A stretch of DNA of 64,000 nt, from contig JAJAGP010000768.1 of the NCBI GenBank assembly GCA_025084515.1, forward strand, positions 186,001 to 250,000, given 5' to 3'. The notes under the pieces are model-generated. The model searched no databases. It saw only the letters and a list, made by a program, of their open reading frames with translations, and had not been told where the DNA came from. Position 1 is the first letter of the stretch; the number at the start of each line of letters is the position of its first letter. This document shows positions 1-10,754 of this stretch, piece after piece. Origin of the DNA: Ancistrus triradiatus (lineage: Eukaryota; Chordata; Actinopteri; Siluriformes; Loricariidae). Made by a program: the position numbers and the translations under genes.

Positions 1-880
1 TGCTGCCTTCTCGGCAGTTTTGTCAGGGATAGCTGGCGGTTAGAAGACCGTCAGTAATCATATGGACTGGGAGGTTCAGAGGTAATGTTTAAGGCGTAGA
101 ATTTTAGAGTATTGTCAGCACTTTATCCTCGCCTTCGTTGTCTTGTTAACTGCCTCTCCGTCACCCCCCGCAACTTCTCGGCTTGCTTGCTCTGGCAGCG
201 AGCCCCCCCACACTCTCCCTCACTGCTCCAGCCCTCGTGGGCCTGCTCAGTTCCCCCTCTCTACGCGATCTGGGAGTTGGCGCCTCCCCCTTGCAATTGC
301 ATTCATTCAGGAGAAGCGCTGAGCGGAGTTCTTGCCGCCTTGCTTCTCTTATCGCGTTCGGATCACGCTGCTGGCTTCTACAGATCGTGTGATTCGCTTC
401 GCCCTCAGTCAGGAAGAGCGTTCTTAGTTTCGCCCTTCCTAATGTTGTCGTCTTCGCTCCCTCTCTCTCTCTCTCTCTCGCTCTCCTCGAGCGAGCTGCC
501 TGAGTGAGAGAGCGTCCGCTTGCTCCATTAATTTGGAGCATGCATTCTTTCATTTCAGCGGTTTAATTTACCGCAACGCGTTCGCATGCTTTAGGGAACT
601 TTTACCTAGTTTTTTATGTTATTCATGTAGCTCTTCCATTGCCATGTTGCTGTGGTTCCGTGGCGATCACTTTTAAGCTTGTGCATTGTCAACGCTACAG
701 CCCAGGGTTCAATTCCCAGCCATGCTGACTTAGGTTAGTCTTTTTTTTCCCTTTTCTATTTTGGTTCATTGATTCCATATGGAGCTAATCGCACTTTGGG
801 TCCTACCCTGGTAAATTATATATTTTGTTTTATTTCAGCAGTTTGCCAGCCAGTCACTATGGCGACCCATAACACTATTA
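1..880. other. Unidentified CT-rich, repeat-like stretch
   Basis: I see no recognisable gene here. The part from about 140 to 520 is pyrimidine-rich and ends in a short (CT)n run at 460-479. That run faces a GAGTGAGAGAGCG stretch at about 502-514, so the two could pair. Frames on both strands are low-complexity (Ser/Leu/Pro or Arg rich) and unconvincing. GGTTCAATTCCC at about 706-717 resembles a pol III B box, but no good A box lies at the right distance. A splice-acceptor-like TTTTATTTCAG occurs near 830. The stretch could be the leader of a retroelement that begins outside the window; I cannot assign it. Confidence 0.3.
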
Positions 881-900
881 GACACATCTAACATATTATA

Positions 901-1815
901 TTACAGCCAATCAAATCAGTTAAAATTGGGACTGTATGAAAAATGCAAATAAAGAATGTATGCAGTGTTCCGTACATTTCCTTTGACTTTTATTTCACTG
1001 CAGAGGGTATGAACCGAATATATTTCATGTTTTTCTTGTCAACTTCATTTCATTTGTTAATAAACATCCATTCCTACATTTCAGGCTTGCAACACATTCC
1101 AAATAATGTTGGGAAAGGGTGGCAATTTATAATGATGTGATTTCAAACAGATAATGTCAACAGATGATAATAATCATTATTTAGTACAAAAGCAATACCC
1201 ATGAAAGGCTGAGTCTTTGAGTAGTAACGATGGCAGAGGATTTCCAGTTTATCAACATATTTGTAAGAAAATTATTGAAATCTCCCTTTACAGCACATAA
1301 TACCATTAAACAATTCAAGGAATCTGGAAGAATTTCAGTAAGTGAAGGACAAGGGCACAAACCTAAACTGAAGATCTTTGATCCCTCGAATGGCACTGCA
1401 TCGATAACCGTCATTTATCAATAACTGATAGAACCACATGGGCAAGGAATTGCATTGTCAAGCCTTTATCAAGCACTATAATACATAGTTGCATTCACAA
1501 ATGCCACTTAAATCATTACTGTGCAAAAAATAAGCCTTATGTTAACCATGTCCAGAAGCAATGTCGACTTCTCTGGACTCAGAAGCATCTGGGATGGACC
1601 ATCACACAGTGTAAATGTGTAATGTGGTCAGATGAATCAGTATTCTAGATCTTTTTTGGAAGAAATGGATGATGTGTGCTTTGGACAAAAGACACAAAGG
1701 ACCATCTAGACTGTTGTCAGAAATAAGTCCAAAAATAAGGCTCTGTCATGGGTCAGTACCCTTGGCAAAGGTGCCTTCGTCAACATCTTTTCCATGGACA
1801 TCCATGCATTGTCTG
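901..1815 (+). mobile_element. Tc1/mariner family A, 5' two-thirds, decayed
   Basis: The left end reads as the family A inverted repeat (AAATTGGGACTGTATG near 925), followed by the typical leader with TTTGTTAATAAACATCCATT. The same leader occurs in the copy at 39879. The transposase region follows: the start of the helix-turn-helix part near 1230, then text matching the catalytic domain (ATGGACCATCACACAGTG near 1593; a GTCAGATGAATCAG box near 1626 encoding the SDES-type first catalytic Asp). Frameshifts and stops break it throughout, and the 3' third is missing after about 1815. It is a dead DNA transposon of the cut-and-paste DDE superfamily. Confidence 0.8.
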
Positions 1816-2520
1816 TGTGTGTGTCTGTATATAATATCTCCCCCTCATATGAGAGAAATGTTGGGATCAAATTAAACTTTGTCTGTGAATGTAAGGATGA
1901 TCAAAAGGAAAAGTTTATTCTGAAAAAAATTATTGAAAGAAGGGTCTAGTACCCTCTTAGGCTGCCTCTAGCCTGGACACAAGATGAGATATGGTTGGGC
2001 TTTGGAGGCAAACAGGTGCTCACCACATGGCCTCCCTACTCAAACCCAAACATCATCGGACCCCAGACAGAACCTGGATTTGTTGCTAAAGACGATACAC
2101 TTCCAGTGCATAGCAGCCTAGGTTTCTCGTTCATGACACCACTGCAAATGAAGGCAACGATGACTGGCTGTCAGTGGCAGGTCACATAATGGGCATCATG
2201 ACAACAAAGTTCCTTCTGCTAAACACCTGGAAATGGTCTGGGAAGAGACAAGGGTGTGTAGTGAAGGTGCCATCTTTGTCTGGATGGTGGACAATGAAAC
2301 TGTTGGAGCTGCTTGTCGATGGATCAAACAATCTTCTGTACTGGTGTGTATATGCAAGATTCAGCATGTTGTGCATAACCACAGAGAGCACTTTTTAACC
2401 ATATTTTACCTGAAAATTGTAATTAAGTGTAATTAAGTTAAGTGTGATTATTTACAGTCCAGCCACATTGTCATATTTCTGCGTGTGACCTTTAGCTAAC
2501 AGAGACATAGAGCACTGGCC
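1816..2520. other. Unassigned sequence, possibly a decayed repeat
   Basis: Short overlapping frames run on both strands (for example 1995-2189 and 2174-2398 on plus), but none shows a domain I recognise. The text between about 1960 and 2400 has the look of a worn dispersed repeat (GGATGGTGGACAATGAAACT near 2282), though no second copy occurs in this window. I see no terminal repeats. Function unknown. Confidence 0.25.
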
Positions 2521-2919
2521 AAGGCAGGAAGTGACATGTCATTAAAGAGAGTGTTTGGAATTGAGGTGCTGAAAAATAAACACAGAGGGAATGAGACAAA
2601 GACACAGCAAGAAAGAAAGAGTGTGCTGGTTGCAAGGGGCCGGCTTGAGAGCTAATAAAAGCATGGCAGCCATAGCTAATGTGATTCCTTTGCATGAGTC
2701 AGTAGCATATAAATATCCTGAGAGGCCCCTCTTTCTACATCCCAACCTCTCTCTCTTTCTCTCTGACTCACTCCTTTTTCCACTTCCCTCCTCTCTTTCA
2801 GACACTCTGGGGGCTGCACATTCACAAATCACTAAAAGAGCCTTGCTTTGGGTTTTATGGCTATTTATTAGGCTGAAGGGTGCTTTCGTTTCCCCAGCCA
2901 TGGAGAAGATCATGTTGGA

Positions 2920-2959
2920 GTGTGTGTGTGTGTGTGCGTGCGTGCGTGTGTGTGTGTGA
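2920..2959. repeat. (TG)n microsatellite
   Basis: Alternating TG with a few CG interruptions (TGCGTGCGTGCG). Confidence 0.95.
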
Positions 2960-3102
2960 TGTACACACACTGCATTTCTTACTAGCTTTATTGAGCCCAA
3001 ATGAATACAGAGAGTGCTTTCCTCCAAGTATGGCCTCTTATAGGGACTCCCTTGAGCCTGTGCTGATCCTCAAAGCCTGTCGATTTCACACTTCCTCCTA
3101 TA

Positions 3103-3107
<5 letters not shown>

Positions 3108-3161
<54 letters not shown>

Positions 3162-3190
3162 AGGGGAAGAGAAAGAGGGAGAGAGAGTGA
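3108..3190. repeat. (AG)n microsatellite and purine tract
   Basis: A pure AG repeat runs to about 3156 and is followed by a G/A-only tract. The whole is a long purine:pyrimidine asymmetric stretch of the kind that can form triplex DNA. Confidence 0.95.
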
Positions 3191-3769
3191 GATGGGGATA
3201 CAGAAGAAGAGTGAGAGGGAGAGAAAATTTGAATTGGATGCCCAATAGGGGTGCATTAACAGGACACTTATCAGATGGTGTGTTAAATTGGCAGAGAATG
3301 TGTTCCAATTGCTTTTTCCACTATTCTTAAATGTTCACATTGTCCCTTGTAATTACATCACACACATAAACCAAGAGACTGAATAGATGTTACAAGGATG
3401 GACAAATCATTTGGAGAAGCAGATTATGCATTTAGGGTGTTAATTCTTTGTAAATTCCGGCCAAACATTATACAGTAAGTTGCTGATTTTGTAGTTACCT
3501 GCTAATTTTTAATCTATCAACAGAAATATAACTTTTTCTTCCTAATGGTTATCACATTTAACACACAATCCCTCTTATGACGGTATGGAAATAGGAGAAA
3601 AAAACCCAGTGTTTCTTACAATTACATATATTCCCTGGGTTATGGTGGCCCGACTTATGACATTTTGACATTACGATGTGAAACCGTAAGCTGAATTTTG
3701 AATTATCCCTGACAAGTGATACACGATATGCAGTACTATCCCACACACTGATGAGGAATTGACAATGAC

Positions 3770-4273
3770 CATAAGCACACAAGCCGTTCTACCAAAGAAT
3801 GGTTAAAGAAGAATAAAGTTAATGTTTTAGAATGGCCAAGTCAAAGTCCTGACCTTAATCCAATCGAAATCTTGTGGAAGGACCAGAAGTGAGCAGTTAA
3901 TGTGAGGAAACCCACCAACATCCCAGAGTTGAAGCTGTTCTGTACAGAGGAATGGGCTATCATTCCTCCAAGCCGGTAAGTAGGACTGATCAACAGTTAC
4001 AGGAAACGTTTAGTTAGAGTTATTGATGTTCGGGGGGTCACACCAGATACTGACAGCAAAGGTTCACATACTTTTGCCACTCAGTACTATGTAATATTGG
4101 ATCATTTTCCTCAATAAATAAATAACCAAGTATACTATTTTTGTGTCATTTGTTTAACTGGATTGTCTTTATCTACTTTTAGGACTTGTGTGAAAATCTG
4201 ATGATGTTTTAGGTCATTTTTATACAGAAATACAGAAAATTCTAAAGGGTTCACAAACTTTCGATCACCACTG
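3770..4273 (+). mobile_element. Tc1/mariner family B, 3' fragment
   Basis: The fragment begins inside the transposase C-terminal domain. ACCAAAGAATGGTTAAAGAA at 3791 is followed by the conserved block for WPSQSPDLNPIE, which carries the third catalytic acidic residue (about 3834-3871). It then runs through the 3' untranslated part to the family B terminal repeat (CTAAAGGGTTCACAAACTTT near 4242). The end is followed by TA at 4274-4275, the expected target dinucleotide. The 5' two-thirds are absent. Confidence 0.85.
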
Positions 4274-4288
4274 TATGTACTGTATGTA

Positions 4289-4298
<10 letters not shown>

Positions 4299-4360
<62 letters not shown>
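4299..4360. repeat. (TA)n microsatellite
   Basis: About 30 uninterrupted TA units lie 25 bp after a Tc1 end, with a short TG run between. TA tracts are favoured Tc1 targets. Confidence 0.95.
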
Positions 4361-4362
<2 letters not shown>

Positions 4363-4369
4363 CTCTTTC

Positions 4370-4858
4370 TGTAATGTATGCAGCAAGTGGTTTTACACTG
4401 ACTTGTTGCATGGACATCACTGGAAAAGACATTGAGATTATAGTGCAACATATGCTGTCTTCAAGACTGTACTTTTCTTTATTAATGCTGCTATCACAGA
4501 AGTGCAAATTATATTTACCAAGGGCACTTCCACGACCCGATGCCATGATAGACCTTGTCTTTTGGACTTCTTGCTGATAACAGCCTGGATGGTCTTTTTC
4601 ACTGTTGGTCTAGAGCACATGGCATCCATTTCTTCCAAAACGGTTCTGGAATACTGATTAGCCTGACTACAATACACACTTTCAGAAGTTGATGACACTT
4701 CTGGACATGGTTAAAATAAGGTGTAAAACATAGTTTTAAGTTGGATTTGTGAATGTGACTCCATATTATAGTGTTTGACAAAGATTTGCCAAAGTAATCC
4801 CTTGCTGATGTGGTTATATTAGCTACGATGGTTCTGCAGTGCCATATATTTGACATCT
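4370..4858 (-). mobile_element. Tc1/mariner family A internal fragment, antisense
   Basis: Read on the minus strand, this is the catalytic region of family A. Moving downward from 4858 come the text before the catalytic core, the residues around GTCTAGAGCACATGG (4608-4622, complement), then AAGTCCAAAAGACAAGG, and the C-terminal part near 4380. Both ends of the element are missing and the reading frame is shifted several times. It is an orphan fragment left of an otherwise unassigned stretch. Confidence 0.75.
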
Positions 4859-5726
4859 AACCAATATATGAGTAAAAATCAATAGGTAATGTGGACCACT
4901 ATGTGAATTCCCTATGTTTGTATAAAGCGATTATGTGTTGTAATGGTAAATCAAGCTGTAGGTTTTCATAACCTTGGTTTACTTTGTAAGACTGTATAAA
5001 CTCTCTACAGGCATTGTATTGGCTAACCAGTTGGACCTATATGAAGTCTGATTTACACCAATTGTTTTTTCCAAATGTTTTATGTTTCAGGTACTTTAAA
5101 TTATAGCAAATAATATGATAATATGTATTGCATTTAAGTAGTCTTCCTGGTACACAGTCATGTATTTAACTTTCTGCTTTTCTTGATACAGTTATTTATT
5201 GTCTAATACATATTCATTATTTACAATGAACTGGGTTGTTAGTATGGTTCATATTATGTTTTTGGTCAGGATTCACTACTTCTGACAACTATCATTCTCA
5301 CCAGTATTTCAAAGAACTAGATCATTATAATCTTCCACCAAACAATGATGGCACATCTGCACCAAATCTACACACTGAGAGTGCCTGAGTGTGAGGGAGA
5401 GAAACCATGCTCAGCTTTCAGCTCTTGCTTTTTTGAAACTGTGGTTTTTTCACACTGCATTCTTCTTCTTCTAACCCATATACCACTTTTCCACTGACAA
5501 CGTGCCAACGACAGTTTTACAAAAATACCAAACTTTTTTAAGAAACAGCCTATTTTTCCACCTAAGTAAATGTGGATTTAGTACTTGACCATCCGAAGCC
5601 AAATCCAGAATTCATACACACCACAAAAACATTGTAATAAAGTGAGCTTACAACAAGATTTTGAAATGTTTTCAGGAACAAAAGAAATCTACATAACTTC
5701 TGAACAAGAAGCAAATTCTAAATGCA
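4859..5726. other. No recognisable feature
   Basis: AT-rich sequence with no supported reading frame and no repeat family I recognise. A TTCTTCTTCTTCT run sits at about 5460. Confidence 0.4.
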
Positions 5727-6290
5727 AATGTCAGGACATCTGTCAAGGAACTGAAATGGGTCATACAACAAGACATCAACTATAACCACACAAATTGTTT
5801 TACCAAGAAATAGTTAAAGAATAGCATTTCCAGTTTTTTGGAATGGCCAAGTTAAATTCCTGAACAACATCCCAATATCCCAGAGCTGAAAATGTTCTGT
5901 ACTGAAGAATGTGTTTAAAGTATTTCAAGCTGACATGCAAGACTGCTACCAGAAACCTTTTGCAGCAGGTAATGGTGCTCAAGGGGACACATCAGATACT
6001 GAAAGCAAAGATTTGTATAATTTTGATGCTTACAGATATGTAATATTTGATCATTTTCCTCTATAAATAAATGACAAAGTGTATTAATTTTGTCTGATTT
6101 ATTTAATTGAATCTTGTTTATCTACTTTTAGATATGAAAATCTGATGATGTTTTCAGGTCATATTTATGCAGAAAAATGGACAGTAGTTAAAGGGTTCAC
6201 AAACTTTCAAAAAACATCATCAGATTTTCACACAAGTCCTAAAAGTAGATTTTAAAAACCCAGTTCAAACGATGAGACAAAAATATAGTA
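5727..6290 (+). mobile_element. Tc1 family B 3' fragment joined tail-to-tail to a second end
   Basis: From about 5727 the text matches the transposase C-terminal coding part of family B, strongly decayed (TGGAATGGCCAAGTTAAATT near 5840). It continues to the terminal repeat ending near 6210 (AAGGGTTCACAAACTTTCAA). At about 6211 the sequence flips: AAACATCATCAGATTTTCAC is the same terminal repeat in the opposite orientation and runs to about 6290. Two family B ends therefore face each other with almost nothing between them. Confidence 0.75.
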
Positions 6291-7821
6291 TTTTAAGTCA
6301 TACTTAGGTAGAAAAATTCTACCTAAAAGGGTTAACAAGTCTTCGGAAGTTTGATTTGGCGATGCTTGAAAGAAATATTGAAAGCATTGCTTTATATGAC
6401 ACTAACTTCACAAGTTATTATGTCGGGTGATTACAATGAGAACTTTTTTTTTTCTTTTCTTTTCTTTTTTTTTTAATTAACTAATATCACCTATACAGCT
6501 GCCACTTTGTTCATCTGATTCATAAACAAACTATTTTCATTGTGGTGCTGTGTTTATTTGGTGATATGGACTGTGGTAGGAGGACCTGTCGTCACTGCTA
6601 TGAGTGTTAGAAATGTCAGCTCATTCACACATATTTCAGACCTTTGCAACATGTTGAAAACTAAAAAATAACACATGCATCATTCTTGTGGAAACTCAAA
6701 ATATTTTATTGTGCATCAGCTTGGATGTGATCAAGGAGCTCCCTAGTGCCCCTGAATGCTATTAATCATCAGGATGTTGCTGAAATGTGCACAGTATTTG
6801 GTATGATGATTACGCTCATCATATTAGACAAAGCTCAGTTGGTTGTATCTTACTCTGCTCAACAGGAAGTCAACTATGTTGAATGATTTGAGGGTTTTTA
6901 AAAATTTCACAAGATGTTTTGAGGGTCATAAAATGGTTTTTGACTTGGGACACCTTCTGAGCTGAAATTACAGTTCAGCATAGCTGTGACTTATGGGCTC
7001 CATGGCTCCCTCTAGGATTTAATTCATATTTGACACTTTCAGAAAAACTGAAAATTCAGGAAATGTAGCATTATCATCAAAGCTTTCAATTTTTTTTATT
7101 TATATGGTCATATGCCTTGGATGTCACCAGTGGACTACCCACTAGTGGGACTACTCACCAGTGGCAGCCCCTAATATTTATAAATGAGTTTATCTAATAT
7201 TTACAAATTTGACATATTGAACATTATTTTGTATTAACTTTGGTCAATAGGAAGTTGGCAGATATAAATATTAATGTTTTTTACAGAATGTTTATGATCT
7301 CTTTTGAACCGAGTTGACAGAGTTGATCAGATTCCCTTGAAATTTGCTTGTTATGAACTCCAGACATAAATGATAATAAATTGCATAGGAATCGTGGATA
7401 ATTTGAACAAGGATGCCATTTGCTGCAATTATCAAAAGCAACTGTTAATGATGAAAACATGAAATGGTTGCTTTGATCATTCTAAAAATTGGCATGCGTA
7501 TAACTGTCATTATTGCTTTGAGTGACTCTTCCCAACACGAAGTTGTCTTTTTTGAACTTCTTGGCATTTTTCACATATTGGATACCTAATGAGAACATTA
7601 GGCACTGCAAGGGCCCTAGTATCACTATTTGTGGCTGTATTCTTCATTTTCAAGACTTGGCCAAATTTATGGTGGATAACATGGGTAACACCTCATAAAA
7701 CTGGATGTACATATCCATGCTTGGCACCACTACTCGAGCACAGAGGCATGGTCCATGGCATGGCTGACACCATAGTGCCCACCATATGTCAATGAGTATT
7801 GTGCCTGGCATAAAACTGAAC
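6291..7821. other. No gene recognised
   Basis: Long non-coding stretch. A T-rich run lies at about 6447-6475. A frame at 7589-7795 encodes 68 residues with a hydrophobic start but has no family I know, and codon context gives no support. Sentence-like similarity to known repeats was not found, and no second copy lies in the window. Confidence 0.35.
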
Positions 7822-8468
7822 TGAATTGAAATATTGTAATGTTTAAAAACAATGTCTTTTAAAGACTATTAAATAGAAGGGATTTGCATATTTCTCCTTT
7901 ACAGTAAATAATAATATTAAACAATTAGAGGAGTTACAGTATATAAAGGGCAAAAGTGTAAGCCTAATCTGAAGACTCGTGATCTCCAATCCCTCAGATT
8001 GCACTGAATGAAGAACTGTCATTCATCAACAGCTAATATAGCCACATGGGCAAGGGATTATTTTGCCAACCTTTGTCAAGCACAATAACATGGAGTAAAA
8101 TTCACAAATGCCACTTATAACTTTCAAAAAAGAAGCCTTATGTTAATCATGCCCCAAAGCAGCATAAATTCTCTGGGCTCTGAGGCATCTGGGATGGACC
8201 ATCGTGCAGTGGAAATGTGTATTGTCAGAAAAATCAGTATTCCAGATCTTTTTTGGAATACATAAATGACATGTGCTCCAGAACAAAGACCAAAAGGACT
8301 TTCAGACTATTATTATCAACAAGTCCAAAAGCCAGGATCTGCTGTGGTATGGGGTTGTCAGTGCCCTTGGCAAAGGCCATTTACATTTCTGTGATGGCAG
8401 CATTAATACAGAAAAGCACATTGAGATTTTAGAGCAAATTATGCTGCCATCCAGGAACGTCCATTAAT
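7822..8468 (+). mobile_element. Tc1/mariner family A, internal part
   Basis: Matches the family A transposase from the paired-type DNA-binding part (TTTGCATATTTCTCC near 7885) through the catalytic core (ATGGACCATCGTGCAGTG near 8196; GCCCTTGGCAAAGG near 8363). It ends abruptly at about 8468. Frameshifts and stops are frequent. The matching 3' end of the same family lies at 10487-10705 in the same orientation, with the Gypsy insertion at 8578-10280 between. The two pieces may be one element split by later insertions. Confidence 0.75.
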
Positions 8469-8577
8469 TTTGGGCTTATTTACAGAGACCTGGTGTGGGA
8501 TTTTGTTATGAGATCTGGCATTCCTGGAATTAAATGCAGCACCTGCAAAATGGCTATCAAACACATTGTGAAGAAGT

Positions 8578-9303
8578 TGTTAGAACCCCACTTCCGACAC
8601 TAGAGGGTGGCGTCGGCTCACTGAATGCACCGAGCCCAGACCTGCATGCACGCTTCGATGGCACTCGGCGCCCACGCCCCTTCATTTGCGGGGACCAGGT
8701 GCACCTGCCGCTTGATCATAATAAGCCACTCTAAGCGGCGGCTGGTGTCGTTCAGTCACTGCTTGCTACGTTTACATTAGCTGTTCGTACACAGTGTCCC
8801 ATGATCCCTTTTTTCCCATTAGGGAGAGGTGGGATTTGAGCCCTGGACCTTCTGGTCCATAGTCCAGTACCTTACCCGCTCGGCTACCACAGCATTGGAC
8901 CGATTCGGCGGCATTGCCAACGCATTTATATCTAGCCCTATCCAAGCCGGGGTAGAGGTATCTCCCCCCTCGGTATTGTAAACCTTTCTTCCCTTGATTT
9001 ATTCCACCAGCACGAGCAAACAACACTCAGTTTCGCACTGGCCTGCATAGTTTCACCCGCAATCCGCCAGCTTTCCCTGATTACGCTCAGTGGCTTCCTT
9101 ATTCCCTATAATTGTGCTTAATCGCTTATTTATCAGCAACTCAACCATTTTTCAGCTGTCCTTCCTCCTCAGGTAGGAGCAGTGAACAGCCTTCCCTTTC
9201 TTTTCAGTTTCTCTCATTTAAAGAACTCTGAGGTCTTTAGGGAAGTGTCTGCACTTGTGTCCTAAACCCCATTTTTTCATGGCCTGTACCCCAAGCTGTA
9301 ACA
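8578..9303 (+). repeat. 5' LTR of the plus-strand Gypsy copy
   Basis: The end (TCCTTCCTCCTCAGGTAG near 9163 through CCCCATTTTTT to GCTGTAACA at 9303) is repeated at about 10178-10280, which defines the LTR. The LTR carries a SINE-like piece at about 8840-8893. Confidence 0.75.
8830..8895 (-). repeat. tRNA-derived SINE head fragment
   Basis: On the minus strand the text contains an A-box-like TAGCCGAGCGGGTAAGG and a B-box-like GGGCTCAAATCCC at tRNA spacing. It matches the head of the full SINE at 45745-45950 (shared TACTGGACTATGGACCAGA). The tail is absent. A free tRNA gene is less likely, because the same text recurs as a SINE head three times in the window. Confidence 0.65.
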
Positions 9304-9319
9304 ATACTATGCGACCAGT

Positions 9320-9411
9320 ATGAACCCAGCGGGCCCCTCCCCGGCTGCCACAATTCTTCAGCATCATAGTGCAGCCATTGGACACCATGAGCAGCAGCCA
9401 TCAAGGAGCTC
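9320..9411 (+). pseudogene. Gypsy gag N-terminus remnant
   Basis: Starts just after the LTR with MNPAGPSPAATILQHHSAA and then Gln/His-rich text. This is the usual opening of a fish Gypsy Gag (MDPAG...LQ...). After about 30 residues the similarity stops and the sequence jumps to unrelated text before the polymerase remnant, so the deletion junction lies near 9410. Confidence 0.6.
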
Positions 9412-9538
9412 AGTGACAAGCTACCTGTCACCCAACAGGCAAGACAACGTCCTATTTTATCATCTCTCCCCACATAAACCAACCCCCCCGGTCGTGCTCC
9501 CTCTCTTTTGAGCAACAGCCTTCACGATTCCCCACGGA

Positions 9539-10216
9539 ATGTTTGCGATTGGCCTATATGATTTCCCTGTTAATGGGTCGGGCCCTTGTGTGGGCCACTT
9601 CCCAATGGCCTTTCTGATGCCCACAGGGCAGTATGAATATCTCGTGATGCTTTTTGGGCTTATGAATGCCCTGGCCATCTTACAATGCTTCATTAATGAC
9701 GTCTTGCGCGAGGCCTTGGATCGATACGCCTTCGTTTACCTCGACGATATTTTAATCTTTAGCCAATCCCTTGAGGATAATGTAAGCCATGTCAGGCGGG
9801 TCCTCCAACTATTGATGGAGCGCCATCTTTATGCCAAGCTTGACAAGTCGGTCTTCCATGTGCCCTCGGTCATGTTCCTGGGATTCGTTCTCTCCCAAGG
9901 GGCACTGCACATGGATCCAGCCAAGATCCAAGCCATGACCGATTGGCCCCAGCCTAACTCTGTCTGTCTCGTCCAGCGTTTTCTGGACTTTGGCACCTTT
10001 GTCATCGTCAAGGTAGACGCTTCTGACGATGGCGTGGGGGCTGTTCTGTCCCAGGACCCACCTCAAGCTGACCCTCAGCCAGACCCCATACTCCCGGCTA
10101 CTCGGGTAGTTGCGACCCTCACTTGGGCCCTCGACGAGTTCCTCTGTTCGATCTCAGCCTTCAGCAGCTCGACCGTCCTTCCTCCTCAGGTAGCTCAAAG
10201 AACGTTGAGGTCTTAA
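9539..10216 (+). pseudogene. Gypsy reverse transcriptase remnant running into the 3' LTR
   Basis: An open frame of 225 codons. Residues ~30-150 are reverse transcriptase: PTGQYEYLVMLFGLMNA, then FVYLDDILIF at about residues 64-73, the catalytic YxDD box copying RNA into DNA. LYAKLDK, FLGFVLSQGALHMDP and the thumb start follow. Upstream fingers and the first catalytic Asp are missing. After ~150 it jumps to an RNase H-like VDASDDGVGAVLSQ and soon enters LTR sequence, so the C-terminus is not protein-like. Length is far below a full pol. The frame is intact but the enzyme cannot be. Confidence 0.75.
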
Positions 10217-10280
10217 GGAAGGTGTCTGCCCTTGGGTCCTAAACCCCATTTTTTTTCAGCCCGTACCCCGAGCCGTAACA
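10110..10280 (+). repeat. Truncated 3' LTR of the plus-strand Gypsy copy
   Basis: The last ~105 bp match the end of the 5' LTR (10178-10280 versus about 9163-9303). Upstream of that the match fades, so the 3' LTR is mostly deleted. Confidence 0.65.
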
Positions 10281-10486
10281 AAAGTTGATTATTTAATATT
10301 AATGTTTGAAGTTTACATTTGCACATTTCTATTATTGACTGCTTGCAAAGTAGAAATCTGATCATTGTCTGAGTCATGTAAACCGCAAGGTTTCCCATTA
10401 TCTGACTGCTCAAGTGCATGTAAACACTAATTACTTATTAGTACAATCTGATTGTCTGCACTCCTGAAAAAGTTCATCACTTTGTA

Positions 10487-10705
10487 TCTTCTGGGCCAAA
10501 ATGTCTTTGTAATGTTGCCATTCCTTCTCACAACACTTAAAAGTGGTAAATGCTTACTGTCCCAACTGTTTTCAGATTGAGTTGCAGGCCTGAAATGGAT
10601 GTATATTAACAAATGAAATTAAGTTGACTGGACAAAACATGTAATATCTTGAGTTCATACTATCTGAAATGAAATAAAAGTAAATGTAAGAAACACCTAC
10701 TTTTT
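10487..10705 (+). mobile_element. Tc1/mariner family A 3' end
   Basis: Contains the end of the transposase region (GGCCAAAATGTC at 10494) and then the 3' non-coding part: GTGGTAAATGCTTACTGTCC, GCAGGCCTGAAATGGATG and the long stretch ending GTAAATGTAAGAAACACC. The last bases of the terminal repeat are missing. It has the same orientation as 7822-8468, from which it is separated by the Gypsy element and about 300 bp of unassigned sequence. The segment 10506-10542 appears inverted relative to the family (see findings). Confidence 0.7.
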
Positions 10706-10754
10706 TGATTTACAGATTCCCTCTCAGTCTACTTTATTCTTTTGATTATATACG

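Larger units (their letters stand above)
2521..3769. other. Intergenic stretch with microsatellites
   Basis: No gene is supported. A TATAAATA at about 2709-2716 sits downstream of a TGAGTCA-like box near 2696, which could be promoter-like by chance. Long Cys/Val or Ser/Leu frames here are only translations of the TG and GA repeats listed separately. The part from 3250 to 3769 shows nothing recognisable. Confidence 0.4.
8578..10280 (+). mobile_element. Gypsy-type LTR retrotransposon, internally deleted
   Basis: Starts TGTTAGAACC and ends CCGTAACA, a TG...CA pair with matching TGTTA/TAACA tips. The 5 bp flanks are GAAGT (8573-8577) and AAAGT (10281-10285), a target duplication with one mismatch. 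Inside are a 5' LTR, the first codons of gag, a reverse transcriptase remnant and a truncated 3' LTR. Protease, RNase H, integrase and most of gag are gone. It sits between two pieces of a family A Tc1 (7822-8468 and 10487-10705). Confidence 0.8.

Noticed and set aside
112..553. 130-codon frames on both strands
   Set aside because: Low-complexity and mutually overlapping; composition of a CT-rich tract, with no motif.
697..725. tRNA-like B box GGTTCAATTCCC
   Set aside because: No matching A box or cloverleaf.
2542..3308. Frames of 100-160 codons on both strands
   Set aside because: They translate TG and GA microsatellites and show Ser/Leu, His/Thr or Arg/Glu runs without any domain.
4135..4451. 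Overlapping Ile/Tyr-rich frames
   Set aside because: They are translations of the (TA)n repeat.
8830..8895. tRNA gene
   Set aside because: A and B boxes are present, but the acceptor stem does not pair convincingly and the same text is the head of a SINE repeated in the window.
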